This document shows, piece after piece, positions 1 to 11,405 of a stretch of 64,000 bases of DNA. The position numbers and the translations under genes were made by a program. The notes under the pieces were generated by a model. That model worked only from the letters and a program-made list of their open reading frames with translations. It was not told the DNA's origin and did not search any database. Origin of the DNA: Hymenoscyphus infarciens (lineage: Eukaryota > Ascomycota > Leotiomycetes > Helotiales > Helotiaceae); the NCBI GenBank assembly GCA_001414345.1, contig LLCB01000026.1:186001-250000 (forward strand). Reading direction: 5' to 3'. Position 1 is the stretch's first letter. The number at the start of each line of letters is the position of its first letter.

Positions 1-479
1 GGCATTTTGTGGGAGCAGATCTATGTGGGTTCGTGGGATATGGTATGGCCTTACTTAGGTGTCAAGCCTACCTAGGTTGCACTCCTTGGGGAATAGCGTT
101 TGATCGAGTGAGTAGGGTGAGCATGGATGGACGGGTGGATGGATGGAGATAAGAGGTCTGTTTGTGGCGTTTATTGAAGATGGGATGATTGCTTTTGCTT
201 TCAGTTTAGCTTCTTCACTTGAACACTGATATGAAAGGAAAAAAGAAAAGCAAAAATTTGTGTTGAGTTATGTACAAAGATACCCCGGCTCTAGAAGCAT
301 TTATTAGATATATTGATAAGAGAGCATTGCCTATATGAAAACCAATAAAATACCGAAATTTTCTTGCCGGGCATGATGAAGTGCATGTTTTATTATTGTT
401 CCTAGAAATAGATCGACATTTCTACAAGATATCTCACAAGCCGTACGATTAGAAGCTGACCTACAACTAGCTGGAATAG

Positions 480-540
480 TAGGTAGGTAGCCTACGAATA
501 GCGCGGGGTTTTTTTTAATAGCTATTCCTAGGTAACCTAC
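480..540. repeat. Imperfect inverted repeat with poly-T loop
   Basis: The left arm (GTAGGTAGGTAGCCTACGAA, then TAGC) is largely the reverse complement of the right arm GCTATTCCTAGGTAACCTAC. The loop contains a run of eight T. Similar CCTAGG/GGTACC-rich motifs recur at 60-75 and 35448-35468, as is common in fungal intergenic DNA. Function unknown. Confidence 0.45.
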
Positions 541-869
541 AAATGGCCAGTTTTTCAGAGTATATATTCGTTGGAAATGCCAAAAGAAGATGTCTTACTT
601 GTAACAATCGCGTTATTAAGAGCCTGTTTAGCATACATAGAATTTATTTTAGATGTATGAGATTTGTACACGAGTACACGGTTAAAAGGTATTTGTATAT
701 TTCTGGTTATGTTATAAAGTTTTCTTAATTATTATTTAGCTCATCGTATATATATTAGTACACATATCAGAGAAGCAGGGCTATACAGCCTATACTAGTA
801 CTAATAGTGCTAGTGTTAGTAGAGCTTCAAGAATATATATATACATATAAAAGTTGAGGGACTAGAGGT

Positions 870-1075
870 TAGAAGATTATATTATTCAATTTTAGTAGTA
901 TATATCTTAATATAAATATTTAAAGGGAGTGCGAGCAAAAGTGCGTACTATAATATATGCTAGCCAAACGTTGGTGCATATTATAATGTATATGCATATA
1001 TTATATATTACCGCTTAATTTTTGGTGGTGTAAATATTAAAAAAGGACTAATATGTGCGAGCCAAACAGGCCCTA
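870..1075. repeat. Dispersed repeat copy, only mildly degraded
   Basis: The segment around 898-962 aligns by eye with 29130-29175 (shared order: TATATTTTAATATA-like, AAAGT, AAGTAAAAGT, ACTATAAT). At 29 kb the same positions have TpA where this copy has CpG or TpG (for example GTGCGAGCAAAAGTGCG here against the RIP-altered version there). This looks like a less mutated member of a transposon or MITE family. The right end GTGCGAGCCAAACAGGCCC resembles the left motif in direct, not inverted, orientation, so no terminal inverted repeats are claimed. Confidence 0.45.
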
Positions 1076-2703
1076 ATTCATGGTAAGAAGAAGTTTCATC
1101 GTACAATATAATCTTGAGGAAAAGAAGTTGAACGAGGAAATCTGGGTAATATTGCAATTAATCATCTAAAGGTAATTGAGTCGATCGTATGAAAAAGGCA
1201 ATCCTTTAAGAAATAATATTCGGATATAAGCTGAACTATGGTACTTCGACCTTTTACGTATCAAAATAAAAAGAGATTCTTTTACGAGTCGCATCCTTCC
1301 TCGCTTAAACTCACCAGGAGAAGTAGAAGGCCAAGACGGTGAGATGTAGTACAATGATAATGCAGTAATATGTCAACTAGAGTATCACTGATTCATTGTT
1401 GAAAACTAGTCTCGAGACAAAAAAAGTAACATGATATCCTCAAGTGTTGAAATGGAAAACATTCTTTCGGAAGTAACCCATTTTTCGACAGCAGTTTCTC
1501 TCTTTTCTGTTTTGGCTAAAGAGGAGGGGGCAAGAGACACCAGGAGAGTTCAAGGAAGTAAAGACATCTCTTGGGGTTTTTGGAAGGACGTTCCGTTACT
1601 TCATACCTCCCTGCCCAACTTTTCCAAGTCAGGTTGTGGTGGTCCAGACATTTTGTTTTAGATGTATGTGTTCCTGCAGTGAGTTTGGTTGACGTTATGA
1701 TACATGCCAACTTTCTCGATACTTGAGCCTTAAACTCAGAATCTTGGGTGTTTATCCTAGACATTGATGTACCTAAAATGAGTGGTAACTTATAACGATG
1801 AAGATCAAATTCCTAAATACAACGGTACGCCAATGAAGTAAATTTTGGGATGAAAGGAAGTGTAAGCACGATTCGGGTATAGCTATAATCAATCTATCTT
1901 CCTCACTTATTTACCCAGACCCAGACCGAGTTCTCAATGTTAGAGAACTGCTAAGTTGAATCTTAACTTTGAGTTAAGGAATACGATTTGCAGACACCAA
2001 CTCAAAAAGACAGGGCCAACTTTTCTAGCATAGAGTTCAAAAGTACCTCCAAGTAAGACCTAGCTAAGATAGACCTTTCTAGGTTATTTTACACGTTCAA
2101 GGGAGTTCAAGTATTAGATTTATCCAAATTTGCGATGTGCGACGAAGTCCCTATGTGGACATTATCAGACAAGGGTGTTTATGATCACACAGCAAGTCTT
2201 TTCTAGGAGTAGTTTTGTTTGAATTTATACCCCTAAACAGTGCTATCTGGGTTCTGGGGAGTTTACTATAGATCCATCTAGGGTTGAAGTTGTGAAATTT
2301 TTATAAGATTCAACCCCAAAACATACGTCTTCAAGATTCGAGGCCTGTCACACAACAGAACACTTTTGATTGTAAAGTAGGTGGAAAAACTAAAACAATA
2401 TAGCTGTTGACTTGTCTTAAATATGCTTCTTCGTTCCAGGCTAGGAGAGAAAAGTACTGTAATTGGCCGTGAAGAAAGTGAAGCACGAAGGCTATGTTTT
2501 TAGTTTTATGAGCTTAGATTGGAAACGGAATGTGTGCATGAAAATTCAAGAAGCTTACTAATAGAAGCGTTAGTGCTTAACCAATAAAAGTATAGTATCA
2601 CAATATTGATACCTCGGAAAAGAGTGAGCCTTCATTCGTATCATGATTCAACACTCTACTTCGGGGCGACTCCAAGAGTTTGGCACTTGAATAAGAACCG
2701 AAA

Positions 2704-3189
2704 CTACTCCAAGCTATCACCCAGAGAAACGCGTACCAACAAAACAAGAACCATGGCATCCCGCTCGTGTTCCTCCAGCTCTCTCTCTTCCCTCTGCCGC
2801 CGTTCACGCTCCGCACGCTCTCTCTCCTCCCGAGCTCGCTCCGCCTGCTCCAAGTCCTCATCGCCAAAAGTAGGAATAGGAAGGCGCTCACAAAGCAGTG
2901 AGTAAACCTTCTGCTCGTCCTCTGTCCAACTAGCTATATCCAGGGTGGTATTAATGACGTAGAACTGGCCAAAGAAGCGTTTCAACGCCGAAGGAGAATT
3001 CATCCATTGCTGCTTCGTCCGGTTCATCTCCCGACTGGCTTCCCCTTTGACTGCATTGCAGAACTGGGTGTAGCGTACTCTGATGTCCTCTGACCAGACG
3101 CTCTGAGCTTCTTGTGGGAAGGTTAAGAGGTCACGGACTGCGGATACAGCTGCGAGAGGGAGGCCTTGGGTGTATTGTTCAACGGACAT
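2704..3189 (-). CDS. Hypothetical protein, 161 aa, with charged coiled-coil tail
   Basis: A single-exon frame whose start ATG is the first in frame. I do not recognise a family. Residues 1-105 look globular, with several Trp and aromatic residues. About residues 112-145 are a dense run of Glu, Arg and Gln (RAREERERAERERRQREERE) that should form a charged helix or coiled coil. The last 15 residues are hydrophobic and unlike the rest, so the annotated C-terminus could be wrong if an unseen intron lies near 2740. No signal peptide or membrane segment is seen. The neighbouring Gal80-like gene is on the same strand, 388 bp upstream of this start. It is likely a lineage-restricted fungal protein; the function cannot be inferred. 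Confidence 0.55.
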   Translation of the reverse strand: MSVEQYTQGLPLAAVSAVRDLLTFPQEAQSVWSEDIRVRYTQFCNAVKGEASREMNRTKQQWMNSPSALKRFFGQFYVINTTLDIASWTEDEQKVYSLLCERLPIPTFGDEDLEQAERAREERERAERERRQREERELEEHERDAMVLVLLVRVSLGDSLE

Positions 3190-3577
3190 AGTAAATGAGG
3201 AGATATTTTGAAGGCTGGGTTTGTGTTTAAAGTTTTGGTGCTAAGAGAATTAGAACTGTGTAATAATGCGAAATGTTGTTTGTGGTTTGGAAGTTTTAGA
3301 AAAGTAGAAGGTTGAGGTAAATAGTCAACGTTATTATGTTGTTCTATTGTTCTGTTCACGATTCGTCGGTTGGGGGCATGAATGGGGATCTAGGATCAAT
3401 AGAGACAAGTTTTTATGTTTCTTACCACCCTGAAAGTCACCAAAGGAGAAGAAAGAGCAGCGAGTTCAATAACTTACGACTCCCCTTGTCAATGTTGAAA
3501 TGTTGAATTGTTGTGAACGGGTCGCTTACTACCAACAAAGCCACCACAAAGCCCGCTGCATGACCGAGTATTGCCAA
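3190..3577. other. Intergenic: promoter of the 161-aa gene and 3' region of the Gal80-like gene
   Basis: No gene is supported. Two overlapping open frames (about 80 codons and 156 codons, the latter antisense to the Gal80-like gene) have no homology I recognise. Confidence 0.5.
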
Positions 3578-4869
3578 CTACAGCTTGAACTCATTTTCCA
3601 AAATCCCATTCTCCCTATACATCCCCTCCAAAACCCTATGCCTCTCAACCGCATCCTCAAACCCACAAAGTGCTCCTCCAGCTACCAATCCATCTCCCTT
3701 CCCTTCTCTCAACCCCTTCAAAGCCCTATAAACCCTCGCCACATTCCCGCCTGGAATTCCATCTATCCCATCCACGGCTTCACCAACAACCTTGATTTCT
3801 TCAACATTATCGCTCTCAAAATCGTGAATTTCCAATTTCATATCCGGATACCCGATTTGAACAAAGGGTCCTGTGGCCGTGATACGGATTTCTCCCTTTT
3901 CCCCGTAGATGCGCCAATCAAGACCAGGTGTTCCTTTGAATGGGGCGCCGCCGCGGAGGGTGCAAGATAGGGGGATATCAGAAGAGAGGGTGCCATGGAG
4001 ATAAATCGTATCATCACCTGTCGAGGGGTGGTCTGTTTTGAGGACTTTGTTGTTACCATCCAGTAGAGTAACGAGAGGACGACGGTTGGCGAGTAAGGTT
4101 TTAGGTGGGGTTTGGAATCCATATCCCAATACTAATGTGATCCATTAGCTTCTCTCTTTTCCTGCCCCCTTCCCTATCTCTCAAACCCAACATACCATAC
4201 TGAATATAATCAATCGCATGTCCAAAATGAATAGTCAAAAGATTCCCCCCCTTCTCCCTATCCACAAGATACTGATACCCCTCAGTCGTCGTTCCACCCC
4301 CATGATGAGCCTGCGCATTCCAAGTACTACTCAACACCTTCCCAATCTTACCCGACTTAATGATTTCCTTGACTTGGTTGATAATAGGAGCTTGTCGTGC
4401 TTGTAAGCCCACGATAGCGTTCTTAACACCAGATGAATTCTTAAGAGCAAGAAGGGCTTCAGCATCCGCGAGGGAACGACCAAGAGGCCATTCGACGTAC
4501 ACGTCTTTTCCCCCTTTGAGAGAGGGGGCGATGGTGGCGTGATGGTGGTCTACGCGCACGGAGCAGACTACCAATTCCACGTGGGGGTCTTTGGCAAGTT
4601 CTATGATGAGTTAGTTTACGTTCTACTTGTAGGATTTTTGAGTCCGATGGGGAAAAGATCACAAAAAAACACATACCCTCAGGATCCCCATACCCCTTAG
4701 TCCCTTCTCCAAGTTCAAACAGCTTAATAGCCTTCTCAGCACTCTCAACAGAACTATTACACACAGCCACAATCTCATAATCAGGACTGTTTTTCAAGTA
4801 CGGCAAATGGGCTCCCTTGGCCCATCCTTGTGTAGAGAGACCGATGAATCCAACTTTGGTTGGTGCCAT
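3578..4869 (-). CDS. Gal80-like protein (Gfo/Idh/MocA fold), 383 aa
   Basis: Three exons: 4869-4677, 4600-4196, 4131-3578; introns of 76 and 64 nt with GTATGT donors and TAG acceptors. The N-terminus has a Rossmann NAD(P)-binding motif (VGFIGLSTQGWAKGAHLPYL, residues 6-25). Residues 100-103 read VEWP, where catalytic Gfo/Idh/MocA enzymes carry the EKP motif. The block with GLQARQAP, then GNLLTIHFGHAIDYIQYVLG, then SCTLRGG, corresponds in order and wording to the yeast galactose repressor Gal80, which likewise has VEW and no dehydrogenase activity. The length fits the family (about 380-435 aa). It may be an NAD(P)-sensing regulator that binds a transcription factor, or an uncharacterised oxidoreductase. 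Filamentous fungi have no canonical Gal4/Gal80 switch, so the role is open. No signal peptide; presumably cytosolic or nuclear. Confidence 0.85.
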
Positions 4870-5405
4870 GTTAAAATCAGTTTTCGTAGTGAGAAGTGGT
4901 ATGTTTGCCAGGTGAGATGTAAGAGGTGATGTTGAAATTGTAACGTCTTGAAATTGTTTCTCTATCCCCAAATAGGGGACCCATATATACATCAATCCCC
5001 TCCAACCGGATTCTTGAGTGGGATAAAGTGAAAACTTAACGCCGAAGGTGGAGAATCCTAACTCTCCGAGCCTGTGATATGTCAGTCGTATCCACTGTGC
5101 CGTAACACTCACTCACCCCGCACACAAGACAATTACGACATCCAACAGAGGATGAAATATTGTAGGCAGCGGCCAATTTGGGTTTCGGGTAACTCTCCCG
5201 ACTTTAACTGGTGTGGAAAACGGCGGGGAGACATGGGTCAAGTCTGAGCTCTTTTCGGGACGTTGATTCATAACAAGTCGGCCAATTTGGCCATGCGTAA
5301 GGGCAATACCCACGAGATGCCCTATGTAAAACTCAACATCAGTAATCAATTAACAATCCATTTCTAAGCACACGATCACAAATCAATCAAATCCATTTCG
5401 CAATC
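4870..5405. other. Intergenic, upstream of the Gal80-like gene
   Basis: No gene supported. Short overlapping frames occur on the minus strand, but none has a domain. The segment probably holds the 5' UTR and promoter of the Gal80-like gene and possibly of the decayed gene at 5406. Confidence 0.5.
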
Positions 5406-5857
5406 ATGTCGGGTACTCTTTTTCTAATTTCTGTATCCACTTCAGCGTGCCTAACAACTGCGCAGAAGTTCAAAAAAAGAGAGAGGAACAACAGCAGCAT
5501 CAAAAACTGATCTGACTGAGCCATCAAATATGAAGAAGAGAGACTCCGCGAAATCGCAATCCCTCCAAAGATGCCAAGCCTTTATACTCCAAACAACTAG
5601 CTCCTGAAACGGAAGAAAAAATTAAGAAGGAAGCCTATCATCAAATAGACACATACAATTCCTCAGCACAGCTGCTTATATTCGCAGAATTCGCCTGCTG
5701 CCGAAAGAACATGAAAATAGAAAACGCCACCGGCCAATGCTTCAAATGTCGTTTTGGAAAAAGTTTTGAGAAGGAACTTTGCAGAGAAAATTTGAGTCTC
5801 GCTGAGAGTCGAAAAAAAGATTTGGCCGTTATGTTTTTGTATAGCGACCCAAAGTAA
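5406..5857 (+). pseudogene. Possible decayed small gene with frameshifts
   Basis: ATG at 5406 can be joined through an intron (5413-5465, donor GTACTC, CTAAC branch point, CAG acceptor) to a frame reading SEVQKKREEQQQHQKLI, which then meets a stop at 5513. Protein-like sequence continues in other frames: EEERLREIAIPPKMPSLY from about 5532, then KQLAPETEEKIKKEAYHQID from about 5595, running to a stop near 5857. The pieces look like one polar, glutamate-rich protein broken by two small indels. I do not recognise a family. It could instead be an intact gene with unseen introns, or chance. Confidence 0.25.
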
Positions 5858-5947
5858 TCTGATTACCATGAATTGGAACCCGCCCGGAGGTAGAAGGGAT
5901 ATACGTTATGCATTAGAAATTCGAAAGTTGATTGAAACTACCAGGAA

Positions 5948-8900
5948 CTAAACAGCTCCTGTTACACCAACTCCGATTGAGTTGTTCCGAGGTCGACCCC
6001 ACCCCTGTGCTGAGTTGCGATACTGGCGTGGGTTTTCAGACTGACTATCTGGAGTGCCATTCCTCGGCGGTGGGTATGGATGAGGAGGCTCAAGGTCCTG
6101 ATATTGCTGCTGTGGTGGTATATTCTGGTTTTGTGGACCACCTGGTTGGTCGTGGACATGGCGCACACTGCTCTCCTTCTGCCATGCATGTGTTTGGGAT
6201 GGATCGGTGTCGATTCGAGTTATCACTGGAGCGGCCCCTCGTCCACCACCATCTTTCCGCGGCGATGCTTCCGTAGTCTCAACCTGATGCCTGGGCCCAC
6301 CATTCTGGCCGAGATCCCCATAACGTTTAAGAATTTCTTTAGTGGTTATATCACTCTCTTTAGTGAAGAGAGTCGGATCAGCCAGAATTGACTGAAGGTC
6401 CTCAGGTACCTAAATGAAATGGTCAGTCGTGGGTAAGTGGAAAGGGTGTTGTTGGAGTGCTTACTTCACACATTTGCTCGTTGCATTCGATGAGCGTGTG
6501 TACAACCTCAATCGCCAAAAAGTTATCATCAACGGGGGTTTTCGCGTTGGTGAATAGAATGTTGGGTGCAATGACAGTGGCGAGATTGTGAGTGTCCATC
6601 TTCGAACCAGACTCTTCATCAACTTGATGGAAGGAGGCGACCCAGTTGAAGAACGAACATAGAATCTCCAGACAATCTCGATGAGCTTTTGGTAACAAAC
6701 AACATGTTAGATGCAGCACCCGTCGGCGTTTGTCCTCGTCGGCAATCTTTTGTGTTGCGATAAAAAGCCGGTGGAGTTTGAAAGTTAACAGGGGGTCGGG
6801 CAACTCTCGAAGATATTTCTTTAGAAGGGCTGCAACTTGCACAACGTTTTCTTTGGATAGATCCACCGACTCGCAGCCATCCTTATCAATGGCCACGGTG
6901 GTGGTATTCAGTCTCTTGATGTTTCCGTTTTTTCGGAAAACTCCCTCCACTGAGAGATCCATCTTTCGCATGCTTGTAACAACGTCGTCGACAATTGCTG
7001 GAATCCTCAAGGCCCCTGGACCAATGCCATCAGTTGAATCTGCTCCATCCCGTTCGATAATGAGCTCAAGAGGGACACCAAAGACCCCCTTCTTCTTGGC
7101 TCCCTTCTTGCCGTCATTTTTAAAGGCTTTGCCCATTTTATTCCAGAATGTTGGCTTTCTAGTCTCAATAAGATTGAGCAACTCTTCCATAGTAAAGTGG
7201 CCTTCCAGCATTGGTTGCATAGCAATGACAGCAACATGGCGAACGATAAAATACTCCAGAGCAGAAAGTTCCGAAAAGTATTTCTTTCCCCCATTATTTC
7301 TCTGTCCAGATGGATCTGACGCAGGAATATCTAGAGCGTTGCCACTCGAAAAGTTGCGTTGATGTCCATTCAGTAGTTTGGGTTCGGTAACAGAAGTCCG
7401 GAACATTTCATGACGGGCGTGCTTGTATGCGTTGGGTCTTTGCTCCTTGGCTTGCTCTGCGGCTACGATTCTCGGTATGTCGTCCAGCGTTAGGGCATCC
7501 TGATGACCAAACATAAGCTCGGTTCTCGATTCGCCATTGCTGTCTCTTTCTTCCACTATCTGAAAGCCACCATTTCGTGAATCGGAACCATCTACGCCAG
7601 CAGAACCAGGTCTGACAGAACGGCCCTCAGGGCCATCCATAATCCGCGAGGTTCTTGCTTTTTTAATTGTGGATGACAAATGTTTGTCCATCCGAGTACT
7701 TCTCAACCGACGGACATCATTGAGAGTACTCTCATATGAAGATTCACGTGGCTGGTCATCTGCGTTCCCGCCATACGACTTTGATCGTGTGTCTGACCTC
7801 AACATGGGCGCATCATTCCCTCCCAGTCGATGGCCTTCCTTTGAATCATACCCGTTCAAATTTGGGTCATCAGAAGTATGTGGGAGTGTACCACTACTCC
7901 TTAGAATTTCCAGTAGCCGTGCCAAGGCAACCCGGAGAAGAAATACGTATTGCTGGAGTCGGGTGACTCGTTCAAACCCACCAACTGCGTCGGGAACCCG
8001 GCTTTGGCAGTTGTTGCAATATATCTTCTGGTCCGTCTCGCTCCATCTGACATCTTCCAGGTTTTGTCGCAATTCCCTTGAACAGTTTGTACACAGGAGA
8101 CAAGCAAGGTGCCAACGGCGCTCTTGAATATGGGCGCATTCATCTTCTATTGGCCGTTTGCAAGTTACACATTGGTCAGAATTCGATTCGGCCAACCCAG
8201 GTGTCCCAGTCGTGGCCTCGAGAGATCTGTCGTCATTTTTGATGTCTTCCATGTCACCCAAATCATCCAGGAATGCATGTAAGCCCTCGGGACTCTTCTG
8301 CTCTCGCTCGACCTTGAGAGCTCCTTGAAGACATATCCTGATCAGGAGTTTCAAGTAATGAGCTAATCCAGTAACAAGAGCAAGGAGTTCTTGGGTCACA
8401 CCAAGCTTCCTCACACCCGTCTCTTGTGTCTTGGATAATAGTGAAAAGAATGCAACTATCTTTTTGCATAAAAGTTTTGCTTCTCGAGAATAAGAAAGGC
8501 CTAATTCATGTTAGTCAACCGGCCCCCCCAAATCATACAAGACAACACACCTTTCATTGCCAGTCTTGTCATCGTTGCATCCAACTTATCGGCAGAGCGG
8601 AACAAAATATCGACATGCCAGATGAACTTCTTGGCTACCAACACCCCATCCACATATGCGCCGTTACTCACATGCAGAAGCATATCTGATATACAAGCTG
8701 CGGATGACTCTTCGAAGGTTGAGAGAACACTCCATATCTTGTACACCTTCTCTTCCATTCTTTCCTCCTCATCCCTCACAGCGTTACGCCCTTCCTCGTC
8801 TGTGATATCCTTTAATTCTGGCCGTGCCTCCGTTGCATCCTGCGACGAAGCCAATCTCACATTCCAGAACTTGTGTATCATATAACATTCGGGGTGCCAG

Positions 8901-9680
8901 TGCTGGTTTTGCCCATTCCGGAAAATCTCAACGAATTGTTTTAAAATGGCTGTCTGGCAGCCGTTGCACCGTTGCGCAAATTGTGTCGAGTAGTGGTAAT
9001 GGCAGTATACCTGACTATCGTGCTCGTAATAACTGTCCTGCGCCCCAAACACTGTCGGGCATACAGAACAAGTAAAATGGTCGATATGGTATTTCCGGTC
9101 CAGTGCTGTGATGTACGATCCGCGGAGAGCGCCATTACACTTGTGGCATATCAAATCGAGTCGGCGGAAGTAATCAGTTTCACAAAGAGGATATTGCCCT
9201 TCCCCCTCCTCTTCATCTACAGGGAAAAACTTCGAGGCAACAATTTGGCCACAGTCCTAGCAGTGGATTAGTAGAGCGCATTGAAATAGCAAATAAATCA
9301 CCTACTCGGCATCGGAAACAGTCCAAATGAAATGTGCCACCAAGCGCTCGCACGAACTGCCCTGTCAAAGGTTCACCACATTTCTTGCACATCCTTAACT
9401 GCCCTGACGCTGTCCTGCCATTGCGCGGTCGTGATCGATTGCGCTCGCCGCCATTCTTGTTCGGGTCGCCATCTCTGTCCTTGTCCCTGCCACTTTGGCT
9501 CCCAGATGGCGACAAATTTCTTCTGTTCTCCGGGGGATGGCCACCGTTTGGGGGCAGGAGTTGTTGATCCTGCATTCCCACATCTCGATCCGAATGGTAT
9601 CTTCTGCCATCATCTGCGTAGGGCTGGCCGCCATGATTTCGCCCCTCCCCAGATGGGCCTCCCTCTGCTTGAGGACCCAT
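5948..9680 (-). CDS. lrg1: LIM-domain Rho GTPase-activating protein, Lrg1 type, 1192 aa
   Basis: Four exons: 9680-9306, 9256-8551, 8500-6465, 6409-5948; introns of 49, 50 and 55 nt with CTAAT, CTAAC and CTGAC branch points. The first about 95 residues are polar and disordered (many Arg, Gly, Pro, Asp). LIM 1 starts CKKCGEPL (about residue 98), LIM 2 starts CHKCNGAL (about 162), then comes a half-LIM CNGCQTAI...HWHPEC, and a separate LIM CVTCKRP...CNNC at about 472-530. The RhoGAP domain is at about 834-1039, with the arginine finger in GVFRKNG and the KENVVQVAALLKKYLRELPD block. The C-terminal tail is Pro/Gln-rich. Order and content match yeast Lrg1 and Neurospora LRG-1, GAPs for Rho1 that control cell-wall glucan synthesis and tip growth. 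The start is the first in-frame ATG; an extra upstream exon is possible. Confidence 0.88.
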
Positions 9681-11405
9681 CGTGCTGGGCTCGACTTGGA
9701 CACCTCCTACTCTTTTCCCTCTTCTTGTATCGCCAACGATCGCTATGGTATTTATTGTGGTTTATTGCTTGGGCCGCCTGTCCAGGGTGGTGTTCGCCAG
9801 CGTGAGGGTATCGATGGAGGGTGCTTTCGCAGAAGGATTTTGATCTGCTAGCCTACTCTTTTGGGACGACGATTACGGAGAACTGACGTTGTCGAGTCGC
9901 ATGGCCCGGTGAATTGGCCTCTGCATATGCGAATATTTGCTGGCGACTGAAAGGTCAAGGAACGTCCAACCCGCAGCACCTGAAACAAGCACCATCAACC
10001 AGGAATAGTAATAGATGTTATATGGCAGCGGGTGGCTGTTGTTCTGACGGGATGGGGATATATGAATACGAGGTCCTTCGGCCACCAAGAATTCGTATGC
10101 TCGTGTTCTGGGATGAGTTGAGACTGGCAGACTCTGTTCTCTGTTCTCTGTTCTCTGGATTTCGCAGTCGCGTGGTGGAGTCGGTGTCGGTGTCGGTGTA
10201 GGGGGCAACGTGGAGATGGGATTTGGTTTGCTGTACAACGTGGGGAGATTGCGATGCGAGACTGGCGGGTAGACGAGGAGAGAGAGGGCGATGCGCGGCT
10301 TCCAAGAGTCGTGAGAAGCAGAGGGAATGGTGGTCTACAAACGCGCAACAATACAGTCAAACTTGGAGAGATGAGAGTAATGCTGTCGGTCGGTCGTTCA
10401 ATCGCAGTCCATCGTTGTGGCACCCTGAAATATGAGGCAGGGAAGGCTAGCCGTCCCTCACTAATTCACCACCTAATTTCGTCAAAGCGGACGGGAGGGA
10501 ATGAGGTCAAATTTGGAAAGCATGAATGGAATGGATGGTTAGGGATCTACTAGGATCCTGCAAAAGAAGTTTGAATGTAAGAAGCATTTTCTCATTAAAC
10601 TGTAGATGAATTGTCATCCTTTTGGGCGCCTACTTCAACTTTTCCTAAGTGTAATTTCTAGAGAGGAATGCTACAAGCGAAAGCCCAGTAGTTCCGCACC
10701 CAAAGAAAGGATCATGGGAATATCAAATCCAGGTTTGTTTTGCTGAATTTGAAGTCTGGTCACAAGTATAAATCAGCAGTCTCACAAGTTGGTAATAGGA
10801 AAGAAGTTACTTCTATAATTATTTCCAGAACCCAGATGACCAAATCTTCTAAAAAGGGGTCAATGAGTTGTCTTGCAGCAGAGGCATGCACTAGAGCCTA
10901 AAGGGTCTTCAACACCCAATAGAACGGGAAGAAGTGATGACAAACTGATACCTGAGAGTTTGCTGTTTGTTCATTACATATAGAAATATAACTAGAAGGA
11001 CCATTCTTCGTACCAGTTTAGTACAAAAATTAGTCTTCCCCTTCGAATGTATAGAAGGGTGTCGAAAAATTGAAAGGAGTATTCGAGAAGAGAAGGGGTA
11101 TATCCTAGAATATCTAGAGAATAGAACACAAGAAGAACTTCAGAAAGGGAGAGAAATCACCTTTTAAATCGGTAAGGTATACTAGTAAAATAGGAGGTTG
11201 TTCCTGCAGAAGGAAGCCTCACCTACGGCCCCACTTTTAAGTTCTAGCGAGTGAATGGGGGTGGTACTTGTACCAGTACCACTTAAACCCAATCTCAGAC
11301 GCCTGTGAATCCCAACCTAAACTTCTACACCACATCCCCATCTAACCACCTTTCTTGCACCTGAAGACCCTCTACATATTTCGCGCATCTGCCCACGACG
11401 CAGTC
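9681..11405. other. Divergent intergenic region between lrg1 and the E2 gene
   Basis: About 1.7 kb. Several overlapping frames of 60-142 codons at 9873-10553 occupy nearly all frames on both strands and have no domains. Simple repeats are visible: GTTCTCT three times near 10136-10155 and GTCGGT three times near 10180-10198. These and the pyrimidine bias suggest promoter or 5' UTR sequence. 10560-11400 is more AT-rich; a 66-codon frame at 10967 is probably chance. Confidence 0.5.
10136..10200 (+). repeat. Short tandem repeats (GTTCTCT and GTCGGT)
   Basis: Three consecutive units close to CTGTTCTCTG, followed 20-30 bp later by GTCGGTGTCGGTGTCGGTG. Both are microsatellite-like and lie in the presumed promoter of the Lrg1-type gene. 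Confidence 0.6.

Larger units (their letters stand above)
1..2703. other. Gene-poor left flank
   Basis: No convincing gene. Open frames here are under 85 codons, lack recognisable domains and overlap on both strands. The stretch 740-1060 is AT-rich and carries a dispersed repeat described separately. A CCTAGG/GGTAGG-rich inverted repeat lies at about 480-540. The rest looks like ordinary fungal intergenic DNA with a few poly-T and pyrimidine tracts. Confidence 0.5.

Noticed and set aside
543..728. 61-codon plus-strand frame in the left flank
   Set aside because: Sits in AT-rich degraded sequence with no similarity to any protein I know.
2606..2905. 99-codon plus-strand Ser/Arg-rich frame
   Set aside because: Complement of the Glu/Arg-rich coding repeat of the minus-strand hypothetical gene; the serine run is an artefact.
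6730..7362. 210-codon plus-strand frame
   Set aside because: Antisense shadow of the RhoGAP exon; no domain, and the minus-strand frame carries the clear family motifs.
9873..10553. Six overlapping frames of 70-142 codons on both strands
   Set aside because: All frames are open because the region is low in stops and simple in sequence; no domain, no convincing splice structure.
10967..11167. 66-codon plus-strand frame
   Set aside because: AT-rich, no domain, no plausible splice partners, short.
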